NCBI GenBank assembly: GCA_012799265.1
Contig: JAAZLP010000212.1
Span: 1 to 18,348, forward strand
From: Phyllobacteriaceae bacterium
GTDB lineage: Bacteria; Pseudomonadota; Alphaproteobacteria; Rhizobiales; Devosiaceae
Direction: 5' to 3'
DNA: 18,348 nucleotides
Shown: piece by piece, positions 8,356 to 15,595 of the stretch
Layout of the letters: each line of letters starts with the position of its first letter
How positions within the stretch are numbered: position 1 is the first letter of the stretch
Translations under genes and position numbers: made by a program
The notes under the pieces: generated by a model
What the model saw: the letters and a program-made list of their open reading frames with translations, nothing else
Told to the model about the DNA's origin: nothing
Database searches by the model: none

Positions 8356-8409
8356 CGGGTAAGGATCGTTAGCCAAGCCTACAGGGTCTTGGTAAATAAT
8401 CCTTTCCCG
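8356..8409. repeat. Nested inverted repeat between lipoprotein and 402-aa gene
   Basis: The outer arms CGGGTAAGGAT (8356-8366) and ATCCTTTCCCG (8399-8409) pair over 11 bp with one mismatch. Inside them CCAAG (8373-8377) and CTTGG (8388-8392) pair perfectly and continue as CC/GG around a short loop. There is no T-run on either strand, so it is not a classic terminator. It begins 9 bp upstream of the start of the 402-aa gene, so it could affect that gene's translation or be an operator. The symmetry is seen; the function is not. Confidence 0.5.
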
Positions 8410-8422
8410 ACCGCCGCTTGGA

Positions 8423-8899
8423 TCAGGCTGCGCCCTGGACGACGTTCCAGTTGCCGTTCTGTTCGCGGCAGGCAGTGCCCTTCTTGACGTAGTCCGTGCC
8501 GGCCATCTTCACCGTGTGGGTGAAGTCGCGGCAATCAAGATTGTTCACGCGGACATAGGGGCCGACCGACACCGAACCGGTGGTGCCGGAATCGCCTGCC
8601 CACTGACGCGGAGCGCCCGGACGGCCGAACTGCAGCGCATAGAACTGGGCGCTGTTGGCTTCGTTGGAATCCTTGGCGGTCATGCGCGCCAGAGCCGTCG
8701 CGTCGACGAAGCCATTGGCAATGCTCGTATTCACGCGCGCGGTCTGCACGCTCTGGGCTGTGGTCGGCATCATCGGCTGCACGATCGCAGGCTGGGCCAC
8801 GACCGGCGCCTGCACCACCGGAGCACGGCTGCCCGTGCTGGAACAGCCAGCCAGAACCAGAGCGAAGATGGGAAGTGCAGCGAGGGTAATGCGATTCAT
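8423..8899 (-). CDS. RT0821/Lpp0805-type surface lipoprotein (17-kDa antigen-like)
   Basis: A 158-aa exported lipoprotein with a signal peptide (residues 1-18) ending in the lipobox LAGC, Cys19 being the lipidated residue. A Pro/Val/Ala/Gln-rich linker (about 25-50) follows. The C-terminal domain (about 80-158) contains QFGRPGAPRQWAGDSGTTG, then VGPYVRVNNLDCRDFTHTV and KKGTACREQNGNWNVV, typical of the alphaproteobacterial surface-antigen family. C123 and C144 could form a disulfide. It probably sits in the outer membrane facing the periplasm; the precise role of the family is unknown. It lies 60 bp downstream of feuQ on the same strand, so may be read through from that operon or be one of its output genes. 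An AAAGG lies about 11 nt before the ATG. Confidence 0.85.
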   Translation of the reverse strand: MNRITLAALPIFALVLAGCSSTGSRAPVVQAPVVAQPAIVQPMMPTTAQSVQTARVNTSIANGFVDATALARMTAKDSNEANSAQFYALQFGRPGAPRQWAGDSGTTGSVSVGPYVRVNNLDCRDFTHTVKMAGTDYVKKGTACREQNGNWNVVQGAA

Positions 8900-8959
8900 A
8901 TAGGTGATGCCTTTACGTGCAGAATTCAGTTCATCATGTGGTAATGCGGCAAAACTGCG

Positions 8960-10339
8960 TCAGTTCCGTGTCTGCCGCACCAGACCGCCAAGCCGTGCCG
9001 TCGGTAAGCGCAATTCCACCAGCAACCCGCCGAGCTGGGAGCGCTTGAAGTCGAGGCTGCCGCCATAGACATCGACCAGTTCCATGACGATATCCAGCCC
9101 CAGACCGGTTCCGGGTGTTTTCTCGTCGAGTCTGACACCCCGACGCAACACTTTTTGCGCCTCCTCCTCGGTCAGACCCGGTCCGTTGTCGTCGATCCGG
9201 ATGAGCAGTTGCGTGCCCTTGGCGCTGCGCTCGCTGGAAAGGCGTACGCCCACCTGCCCCTTTGACCATTTGCAGGCATTGTCGAGCAGATTGCCCGCGA
9301 TCTCCTCGAGATCGGCCTCATCGCCCCGGAACCAGGGCAGCGAGGCATCCGGCCTCTGAAAGGCAATGGTCACGTCGGGATGGATTTTGCGCATGACCCG
9401 CGTCAGCCGCAGCATGATCATGGTCGGATCGGCCTTCTTGCCCACCACCGAGGTCCGCGCCGCCAGACGCGCGCGCTCGAGATAGGTCGAGACCATATTG
9501 CCCATCTTCTCGATCTCGGAATTGACGACATCGGCCAGGGCGCCCTTGCGCGCCTGCGCTTCATTGCGGAGCACCGCGATGGGCGTCTTCAACCCATGGG
9601 CAAGATTGCCCACCTGATTGCGCGCCCGCTCGATGATCTGGGCATTGGAGCGCAGGAGTTCATTGACCTCTTCTGCCAAAGGAGCCAGTTCCGTCGGGTA
9701 AGTACCTGACACTTCAGCGCTATCGCCCTCGCGAACAGCCTCAACGGCGGCACTGAGCTTTCGGATCGGGCGCAGCGCAATGCGCGCGACGATCACCGTC
9801 ATCACCGCCAACATGATGCCCACCGCGCCCAGCACGATCAGCGCCTGGCCGCGGAAATCTTCGACCAGCTTGAGGATTTCGGTGAGATTGCCGGCAACGG
9901 TAATGCGATAGGTCGCGCCATCCAGCGACACCGCCCGTTCCACCATGCGAAGCCGGGTACCAAAGGGGTCCGACGTCACCTCGGTGCTGCGCCCGAGCGC
10001 ATCCGCACTCGCGCTTACCCCCGGGAGGTCAATGCCAACGACTGAATTGGAGAGATTGATGAGGCTGCCCGCATCATCGCGGATGATCCAGTACCAGCCC
10101 GAACGCGGGCGGTCGAAACGCGGATCGGCCAGCGCGATCTCTGGATCCTGCGGATCGCGCTTTTCCAGCAGCGAGCCGGTGAGGCTCTCGATCTGGAAAT
10201 CCAGCGTGTCGGAAAGGCTCGAATCCAGCGTGCGCGAATAAAGGTCCGTCAGCAGCAGCGCCGTCGTCACCAGCGCGGGGACGAGGAATCCGGACGACAG
10301 CCAGAACAGCGATGCAGCGATGGAGCCCTTACGCAGCAT
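8960..10339 (-). CDS. feuQ: Two-component sensor histidine kinase, FeuQ-like
   Basis: Inner-membrane sensor kinase of 459 aa. Membrane helices at about 9-31 and 165-187 flank a periplasmic sensor region of about 130 residues. A HAMP linker (about 188-240) is followed by the H-box GNLAHGLKTPIAVLRNEA, with the phosphoacceptor His248. The ATP-binding catalytic domain shows the N-box NLLDNA (350-355), the G1 box DDNGPG (383-388) and the G2 box GTGLGL (410-415). All catalytic boxes are intact. The gene starts 30 bp after the regulator's stop. HGLKTP in place of HDLRTP is seen in FeuQ/PhoQ-like kinases. The partner should be the adjacent FeuP-like regulator. The assignment to FeuQ leans on that regulator and on the neighbourhood. 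Confidence 0.88.
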   Translation of the reverse strand: MLRKGSIAASLFWLSSGFLVPALVTTALLLTDLYSRTLDSSLSDTLDFQIESLTGSLLEKRDPQDPEIALADPRFDRPRSGWYWIIRDDAGSLINLSNSVVGIDLPGVSASADALGRSTEVTSDPFGTRLRMVERAVSLDGATYRITVAGNLTEILKLVEDFRGQALIVLGAVGIMLAVMTVIVARIALRPIRKLSAAVEAVREGDSAEVSGTYPTELAPLAEEVNELLRSNAQIIERARNQVGNLAHGLKTPIAVLRNEAQARKGALADVVNSEIEKMGNMVSTYLERARLAARTSVVGKKADPTMIMLRLTRVMRKIHPDVTIAFQRPDASLPWFRGDEADLEEIAGNLLDNACKWSKGQVGVRLSSERSAKGTQLLIRIDDNGPGLTEEEAQKVLRRGVRLDEKTPGTGLGLDIVMELVDVYGGSLDFKRSQLGGLLVELRLPTARLGGLVRQTRN

Positions 10340-10369
10340 GCGAGGTGCCCCGGTAAAGCGTCAGCGGCA

Positions 10370-11029
10370 TCAATCCCCGACGATCTGATAGCCCAGCCCG
10401 CGTACGGTCTGGATGCAGTCATCGGGAAGCTTCTTGCGCAGCCGACCGACAAAGACCTCGATCGTATTGCTGTCGCGGTCAAAGTCCTGGTCGTACATGT
10501 GCTCGGTCAGCTCGGTGCGCGACACGACCTTGCCCTTGTGGTGCATGAGATAGCTCAGAAGCCGCAATTCGTGGCTGGTGAGTTTCACCGACTGGCCATC
10601 CACCGTCACCTTGCCCGAGCGCGCATCAAGCCGCACGGGCCCAGCGACAATCTCATTGCTGGCAAGGCCCGCTGCACGGCGCACCAGCGCACGAACGCGC
10701 GCCAGCACTTCTTCCATGTGGAAGGGCTTGGCCACATAGTCATCGGCGCCGGCATCGATGCCCTGCACCTTGTCGCTCCAGCGATCCCGCGCCGTCAGCA
10801 GCAGCACCGGGGTGGTCTTGCCGGCCCGACGCCATTCTTCCAGCACCGACAGCCCGTCCATCTGCGGCAGACCGATGTCGAGGATGATCGCGTCATAGGG
10901 CTCGGTATCGCCGAGGAAATGCCCCTCTTCGCCATCGAAAGCGACGTCGACGGCATAGCCGGCTTCGGTCAGAGCTTCCTTGAGCTGACGATTGAGATTG
11001 GTGTCGTCCTCAACAACCAGAATGCGCAT
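10370..11029 (-). CDS. feuP: OmpR-family response regulator, FeuP-like
   Basis: Transcriptional regulator of 219 aa. The receiver domain (1-115) has acidic residues E7-D8-D9, the phosphorylation site D51 in LDIGLPQMDG, T79 and K101 in the VAKPF motif. The winged-helix DNA-binding domain (about 127-217) includes LTSHELRLLSYLMHHKGKVV and the wing segment IQTVRGLGYQIVGD. The sequence (AGYAVDVAFDGEEGHFLGD, YDQDFDRDSNTIEVFVGRLR) agrees closely with remembered FeuP proteins of rhizobia, where the regulator controls genes for osmoadaptation and cyclic glucan export and was first linked to iron uptake. GGAGGG (11036-11041) stands 6 nt before the ATG. It follows the small exported-protein gene by 23 bp and precedes the kinase, forming one operon. 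Confidence 0.92.
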   Translation of the reverse strand: MRILVVEDDTNLNRQLKEALTEAGYAVDVAFDGEEGHFLGDTEPYDAIILDIGLPQMDGLSVLEEWRRAGKTTPVLLLTARDRWSDKVQGIDAGADDYVAKPFHMEEVLARVRALVRRAAGLASNEIVAGPVRLDARSGKVTVDGQSVKLTSHELRLLSYLMHHKGKVVSRTELTEHMYDQDFDRDSNTIEVFVGRLRKKLPDDCIQTVRGLGYQIVGD

Positions 11030-11052
11030 CTGCGGCCCTCCAGATCAATACG

Positions 11053-11352
11053 CTATTGGGCGCTCAGGGTCAGGTTCTGGGCCTGACCGTCCTGACTGAG
11101 CACGCCGATAACATATACCAGCCTGCCGCCCTGGTCACAGACCTGAACGTTGAGGATTTCCGCATTCGGATCAACCCCCGCGCCCGCCAAAACAGCATCG
11201 AGCGACTTAATCTGTCCCGAACTCACCGCCTCCTGGATCTGGCGTTTGTCGAGGCATGCCTGGGCCTGCGTCGTACCGGTGCCGGCAACAGCCAGCGCCA
11301 GGGCCAGCGCGAGGGCAATGGATGCAGAGGGTTTTGGAGCGTGCGTTTTCAT
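11053..11352 (-). CDS. feuN: Small exported PepSY-like protein, candidate FeuN
   Basis: A 99-aa secreted protein from ATG 11352: a long Ala/Leu signal peptide (about 1-30, cleavage near TTQAQA), then a mature part of about 68 residues starting CLDKRQIQEAV. The end VCDQGGRLVYVIGVLSQDGQ resembles a single PepSY-like strand pair, and the two cysteines (C33, C72) could make a disulfide. An in-frame ATG 16 codons upstream gives no better signal peptide, so I did not use it. It is the first gene before feuP and feuQ. In Sinorhizobium meliloti a small periplasmic protein at this position, FeuN, restrains the FeuQ/FeuP pathway; size, export and location fit, but I could not align the sequences, so the name is a proposal. 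Confidence 0.75.
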   Translation of the reverse strand: MKTHAPKPSASIALALALALAVAGTGTTQAQACLDKRQIQEAVSSGQIKSLDAVLAGAGVDPNAEILNVQVCDQGGRLVYVIGVLSQDGQAQNLTLSAQ

Positions 11353-11370
11353 GCCCTGAGAATTACTGGC

Positions 11371-11400
11371 TGTAAACTGAATGGGACATGAATGAGGCAA
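11371..11400 (-). promoter_or_regulatory. Weak candidate promoter for feuN-feuP-feuQ
   Basis: In the 68-bp gap upstream of the FeuN-like gene, read on the minus strand, TTGCCT (11400-11395) is followed after 18 nt by TTTACA (11376-11371), 19 bp before the ATG at 11352. Both hexamers are imperfect. It is the best pair I see in the gap, and the operon may also be read from upstream genes. Confidence 0.2.
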
Positions 11401-11420
11401 CCCATCAAAAAATGGCCAAA

Positions 11421-11606
11421 CTATATCTTGCTCAAATCCGCCTTCAGCCCCTTGCGCAGGAAGATGATGGCGAGCGCTTCAAGCATCATGCTGCCAGACG
11501 AGCCATTGTCCAGCGCTGGAAGATCAATCCCCAGAACTTGCGCGAGACCGGCCAGCAGCATGATCGCTGCCACGATATAGGTCTTGTATCCCGAAAGTGC
11601 ACTCAT
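11421..11606 (-). CDS. Holin-like small membrane protein, internal start inside muramidase frame
   Basis: A 61-residue segment starting MSALSGYKTYIV, with one strong membrane helix (about 8-26), a short polar turn with D and N, and a second hydrophobic stretch (about 39-52) ending in a basic tail. This fits the small holin-like proteins accompanying phage/GTA muramidases. It is in frame with the 3' part of the GH108 gene, so it could be just a C-terminal extension. However, the ATG at 11606 is preceded by AGGAGGAG (11615-11622) with 8 nt spacing, one of the best ribosome binding sites in the window and otherwise unexplained inside a coding frame. I infer separate translation. If so, it survives the upstream frameshift. 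Confidence 0.6.
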   Translation of the reverse strand: MSALSGYKTYIVAAIMLLAGLAQVLGIDLPALDNGSSGSMMLEALAIIFLRKGLKADLSKI

Positions 11607-12171
11607 CGCCTCTACTCCTCCTGGTAGTGTGATCGGATTGCTGAATTTCGGAGCCGCGCTGAGCGCCGCCGCGCGGACGCTGGCGACCCGATTGGTCCAG
11701 CCGCGTCCGAAAGTGACAAAGTTCGATAGGCTCCGGAGAAAGGCGAGCCGACCATCGCAGACGGCATTGATCACGCGCACCGCATCCGCCTTGCGCGCCG
11801 TTTCCAGCGTCACCGGTCCGACAATCCCGTCGACCACCACGCCCAGCGCCGATTGCAGTCCACGGATTGCCCGGTCCGGGCCGGAATTGACGGCATAGTC
11901 GAAGACGACCAGATCAACGCCGAGCTTCCAGTCCCCTGCATGGCAGGCGTCCCAATAGTCAGCCCGATAGATCGCGCCCGCTTCCGCCCGCGACAGGTTC
12001 TGCACCTCGCTCTTGGGCAGGTCGGTCCAGGGCGAAACCTTGCGCCAGCGCGCCAGCGTCTTCCGCGTGATCCCCATATTGGTCGCCCCGCCCGGATCGG
12101 CCGGATGATCGACAAAGCCCCCCCTCATGCCGCAGCACTTCGGCGAGGCAGGCGTCAAACCGGTCAGCCAT
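11421..12171 (-). pseudogene. GH108-type N-acetylmuramidase (endolysin), frameshifted
   Basis: A peptidoglycan-hydrolysing lysozyme-like protein in two frames. From ATG 12171 the first frame reads MADRFDACLAEVLRHEGG, containing the family's catalytic Glu (E16 in HEGG), then goes off-family after a run of seven G (12124-12118 on the minus strand). One base over, the frame continues as GFVDHPADPGGATNMGITRK, the conserved next segment, through WDACHAGDWKLGVDLVVFDYAVNSG and a peptidoglycan-binding-type DGIVGPVTLETA to the holin-like end. Six G instead of seven would restore one protein of about 250 aa. So this is a +1 frameshift by indel, sequencing error or slippage. The ATG overlaps the upstream gene's TGA by 8 bp. 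Without correction the catalytic Glu and the rest of the domain are separated. Confidence 0.85.
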
Positions 12172-13636
12172 GATACACTCCCTGACCCATGTGCCCCGCC
12201 CCGAGGACGGCGCTTACCTGGGCAATCGTGAAAGCAAAGTCCGGGGCCGGCCCGCCAAAGTCGGCGGCCTGCTCAGCGCTCGAATAGGTAACCTCCGGCC
12301 CCGAAGTGTCGAATGTCCGCACCACGTCTCCGCCATCCAGAATGCTGACCCGCCAGGCCTCCGGCACATGCTCCAAAGCCGGTTCCACCACGCCCCAGCC
12401 ATCACCATCCGCCCTGCTGCGCCGCAACCAGCTCAGCCGGATGTCGCCATCGTCCATCAGCCGCGCCCGCAGATGAACCGGCGCCAGTGGCAGAGCCGGC
12501 TCCAGTCCGGTTTCGATCAGCAAATCCTGCCCTGAGGTGTCCGCCGACCCCGCATAGACTTTCAGCGCCCGGCTCTCGCCCAGATGATGCGCCTCAAGGC
12601 TCATCACCGACGTGCCGCTCCCCAGCACCATCACCCGCGCACCACTCGCGGCCGCGCCGGGCACCGTTCCCTCCAGCCCACGCAGAAGGCGCGTCAGTCG
12701 ATAGGTTTTCGCTGAGATCAGCTCCGCCTCAGCAAAACCGATCACCTCCCAGCCCGTATCCGTCTCGACCGCGACCCGATTGCCCCCGCCAAGCACGGCC
12801 AGTTCCTCGCCATCCGCCAGATGCCCCGAACTCAGCACGATCTCGAAAGCGCCGCGATCCCACACCGCCTCCGGCCCCACAACGAACGGCGACACGAGCC
12901 GCCCGATATGGGCAGGTCTTGACACTTCGCCCAGCGCGGCGCCGGTCGCAGCATCCACGATGCGGACGCTTCCCGGCCACGGATTGGCATAAGCGCCCAC
13001 AACCAACCGGCTCCGCGACACGTCCTCCGGCACGGGCGGCAGATGCGCGACGACCATAACCGGCGCGACCTCTGCCTGCGGCACACCAGCTCCGCCGCGC
13101 GGCCGATCGACACCCGTCGCCACCGCATCGCCGCGCCCGACCGCCTCCGCCACAACACGCCGCATCGCCCCATCGCGGATTTCAACAATCTCAAACGGTC
13201 CTTCCGCGAGATCCGGCAGCGCCACCCGATCCCCCGGTTCAAAGCCGATCTCATTCGGCCGCAGGGCAAATTCCAGCCGATCACCTGCCCCCGCCCGCTG
13301 ATCCAGCAGCCGCTCCGCGCCCCGCCTCGCGCCCGCGCCATCTAGCACCAGCGGCAGTGTTTCGGTCACCAGCGGGCCTGCTCCAGGCCTTAGCGCCGTC
13401 GCCGTCGCCGTCTGATAATCCCGCTCGCGCTCATAATGGACGAGCCCCAGCCGCCCCGGCCTTTCCGCAACATCCCCGCGCCGCCGCGACAGGACTGGTC
13501 CGTCATCAGCGGCCAGCTCATCCGGATCGAGCATCACATGGGCGCGCCCCAGCGCATTGATGGTCATCTGCCCCGCCTCATAATCGCGACGGACCAGCTC
13601 CCAGTCGATTTCGACGGGCAGTGCCACTTCTTCCAT
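12164..13636 (-). CDS. C-terminal part of GTA/phage baseplate 'megatron' (gp15-like) protein, chimeric remnant
   Basis: A 490-aa open frame whose residues from about 34 on match the C-terminal third of the large (about 1300 aa) host-specificity/baseplate protein ending alphaproteobacterial gene-transfer-agent clusters (GTA TIM-barrel/Phage-tail_3 type). Visible matches are VMLDPDELAADDGPVLSRRR, GLVHYERERDYQTATATALR, RLEFALRPNEIGFEPGDRVA and YRLTRLLRGLEGTVPGAA. The N-terminal two thirds are absent, and an in-frame TGA lies four codons before the ATG. Residues 9-33 (EIDWELVRRDYEAGQMTINALGRAH, split here only as IDWELVRRDYEAG and INALGRAH) look like a short HTH-type protein start, as in small terminase-like proteins. 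This suggests a deletion fusion near 13540. It is coupled to the muramidase. No other GTA gene is present. Confidence 0.8.
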   Translation of the reverse strand: MEEVALPVEIDWELVRRDYEAGQMTINALGRAHVMLDPDELAADDGPVLSRRRGDVAERPGRLGLVHYERERDYQTATATALRPGAGPLVTETLPLVLDGAGARRGAERLLDQRAGAGDRLEFALRPNEIGFEPGDRVALPDLAEGPFEIVEIRDGAMRRVVAEAVGRGDAVATGVDRPRGGAGVPQAEVAPVMVVAHLPPVPEDVSRSRLVVGAYANPWPGSVRIVDAATGAALGEVSRPAHIGRLVSPFVVGPEAVWDRGAFEIVLSSGHLADGEELAVLGGGNRVAVETDTGWEVIGFAEAELISAKTYRLTRLLRGLEGTVPGAAASGARVMVLGSGTSVMSLEAHHLGESRALKVYAGSADTSGQDLLIETGLEPALPLAPVHLRARLMDDGDIRLSWLRRSRADGDGWGVVEPALEHVPEAWRVSILDGGDVVRTFDTSGPEVTYSSAEQAADFGGPAPDFAFTIAQVSAVLGAGHMGQGVYHG

Positions 13637-13780
13637 GTCGTTGACTCATCTGTGGGTCCACCGCCCCGCAGCCATCCGGGATGGGCAACCAGCGCCGGCG
13701 TCCCGACCCAATTCTGCGACCATGCCTGAAAGGTAACAGACCGGCGTGACGCGGGGATTAGAGGGATAAGTTTTTGCCCC

Positions 13781-14281
13781 TCAGGCGTCTACCTCGCCGT
13801 CCGGCAGGCTCACATAGATCAGGACGCCCAGGATCAGCTTGAAGACGCGGGCGGCAGAATTGAGCCCGTTCCAGGTCTCCGACATCCACATGCCGAACCA
13901 TTCCCCGCCAATGGTCATGAACCCGACCTGCCAGACCAGAAAACCGAAGGTCAGCCCGGCAATCGCCCAGCCCTTCGCCCGGTTGAAATCACGCGCGCTC
14001 GCCTGCCGCGCCGCATAGAGCTTGCCGGCGCCAATCCAGCAGGCCAGCGCCGTTGCCACTTCGGCGGCAATGATCAGCACATAGGCGGCGTGGTGCGCGA
14101 TCTCGTTATCGATTGCCCGATAGCCGATCGTGGCGTCGGGGAAGATGGTGTCCATCGCCAGCACATGCTGCACAAACGCAAAATTGCTGCCGTAGTCGGT
14201 GATATTGCCGAAGGCGACCAGCGTTGCATAAAGCCCCACCGCCGCCACCAGCAGCGCCTTGCTCAGCCTGACAATAGGCAT
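13781..14281 (-). CDS. DUF2165 family small integral membrane protein
   Basis: A 166-aa protein with four predicted membrane helices: about 8-26, 68-88, 106-126 and 146-160. The loop after helix 1 carries the family-typical VQHVLAMDTIFPD...IGYRAIDN region, with conserved Asp/His residues (for example NEIAHHAAYVL). Function of DUF2165 is unknown. The ATG at 14281 has a purine-rich GGGGGAGGGGG stretch directly upstream. It lies 21 nt behind the DUF2254 gene on the same strand, so the two are probably cotranscribed membrane proteins. Confidence 0.85.
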   Translation of the reverse strand: MPIVRLSKALLVAAVGLYATLVAFGNITDYGSNFAFVQHVLAMDTIFPDATIGYRAIDNEIAHHAAYVLIIAAEVATALACWIGAGKLYAARQASARDFNRAKGWAIAGLTFGFLVWQVGFMTIGGEWFGMWMSETWNGLNSAARVFKLILGVLIYVSLPDGEVDA

Positions 14282-14302
14282 GCCCCCTCCCCCAGACTCA
14301 CA

Positions 14303-15532
14303 TCATGCCGGTTCGACCCAGTCTGCCACCTTCTTGAGCACCTCGAAATCGTCATCAAGCTTCATCGCGGCTTCCGCCCGGCGCAGCGTCTGGCGGGCAA
14401 AGTCATGCGCGGCCCTGGTAAAGGCCGGATTGCATTCGGCAACCGTTTCAAGGCTCTTCATCAGCCGGATCATCACCTCGAGGATCGCCGCGCCATCGCG
14501 CGCCGTGGGGCGATAGACATCGTCCAGCACATCAGCCGGGCGGATACGGCTGACAAAAACCCGGTCATATCGGACCTCCTGGCGCTCTTCCTTCCAGTCG
14601 AGCAGCAGGCGCGTGGCCGTATCGATAACCACAATGCCGGTCCCCGGATCATTGATGCCCGCGGACATGGCCTTGTCGCCGATTTCCCCCAGCACGATCA
14701 TGCCAAAGCGCGGGTCGCTGTCATAGGTGCGACTTTCGCCCAGCACAAAACATTCCGAAATCCGCTCGCGCAGATCGTCATCCAGCCTGCCTTCCACCAG
14801 CGCCAGCGGTTTCACCGGCGTGGCATAGGCCCCCGGCCGCGCCATGACGCTTATTTTAAGATCATGTTCTTCAGCCACCCGCTGCAGCGCTGGCATGTCG
14901 CAATGCTGCACATAGCCGGAGATCGGCGCGGGAATGGCTTCTCCCTCCGGCTCCCAGTCGAGGCGCTGGCCGCCCAGATAGGGAAACTCTTCCATGACAT
15001 TGATGGCGTCACGCGTCGCCTTCTCCACCGCGCCGATGGTGTAGCCGACGCGGCCAATGGCCGATATCTGCCCGATCCAGCGGATCAGCGAGGTGACGAC
15101 CAGCACCACAACGCTCAGCGTCACCACGAAGAGGAAGAGCCGCCCGGCCTCGCTATAGATGCCTATCGAAAGCCCGATAATGCCGACGATGGAAAAGAGA
15201 AACGCGCCGATAAAGACCGAGATCGAGGTCTGCGCGCGCAGGTCCCCCGCAATCAGCGGCACAGCGCGCGGCGTCGTCGCCGCCGAGGCACCGGAAAAGG
15301 CGCTGACCACCGTCGACAGCGCAAACACGGCCACGGTGAGCAGGCTCGACGCCAGGATCTGCAGGATCGTCTGCACGGCATTGGCCGGCATGATGAAAGG
15401 CAGCTCTTCGGGCGCATACAGCGCCAAGAGATAGGCGATGACGATGGTCAGAAGCGCGATGCCGGAAAATGCTGCCGGCAAAAACCACATGCGCTGCACC
15501 AGCTGGCGCAGCTTGAATTTGAGATAACTCAT
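14303..15532 (-). CDS. DUF2254 domain membrane protein
   Basis: A 409-aa protein with four N-terminal membrane helices (about 18-40, 52-80, 104-127 and 130-152) and a large soluble C-terminal domain. The latter holds the DUF2254 hallmark SAGINDPGT (290-298; other members usually read SPGINDP) and the upstream segment ISGYVQHCDMPAL. Function is unknown. GGAGGG (15536-15541) precedes the ATG with short spacing. It sits 63 bp after the Hsp70-like gene and 21 bp before DUF2165, all on the minus strand with no terminator seen between, so a three-gene operon is likely. Confidence 0.9.
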   Translation of the reverse strand: MSYLKFKLRQLVQRMWFLPAAFSGIALLTIVIAYLLALYAPEELPFIMPANAVQTILQILASSLLTVAVFALSTVVSAFSGASAATTPRAVPLIAGDLRAQTSISVFIGAFLFSIVGIIGLSIGIYSEAGRLFLFVVTLSVVVLVVTSLIRWIGQISAIGRVGYTIGAVEKATRDAINVMEEFPYLGGQRLDWEPEGEAIPAPISGYVQHCDMPALQRVAEEHDLKISVMARPGAYATPVKPLALVEGRLDDDLRERISECFVLGESRTYDSDPRFGMIVLGEIGDKAMSAGINDPGTGIVVIDTATRLLLDWKEERQEVRYDRVFVSRIRPADVLDDVYRPTARDGAAILEVMIRLMKSLETVAECNPAFTRAAHDFARQTLRRAEAAMKLDDDFEVLKKVADWVEPA

Positions 15533-15595
15533 GAGCCCTCCACATGTTCACGCACTAAACGCGGGCGGGCTTAAAAGGTTGTCAGCTTGGGGTTT

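Noticed and set aside
11407..11418. TGGCCA followed by six T (minus strand) as a terminator between the muramidase/holin and the FeuN-like gene
   Set aside because: The six bases are self-complementary without a loop, so no stable hairpin forms before the T-run.
12118..12124. Programmed ribosomal frameshifting at the G7 tract as the main explanation
   Set aside because: Joining the frames needs a +1 shift at GGG GGG without a nearby slow codon, stop or evident stimulatory structure; an indel or sequence error is simpler.
13637..13780. Upstream remainder of the GTA baseplate gene
   Set aside because: I read the three minus-strand frames; none continues the protein convincingly, and an in-frame TGA lies four codons before the ATG.
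14090..15574. 494-aa open frame on the plus strand
   Set aside because: Antisense to DUF2254 and DUF2165; very rich in His, Arg, Gln and Asp, as expected from the reverse of GC-rich coding DNA, and with no recognisable domain.
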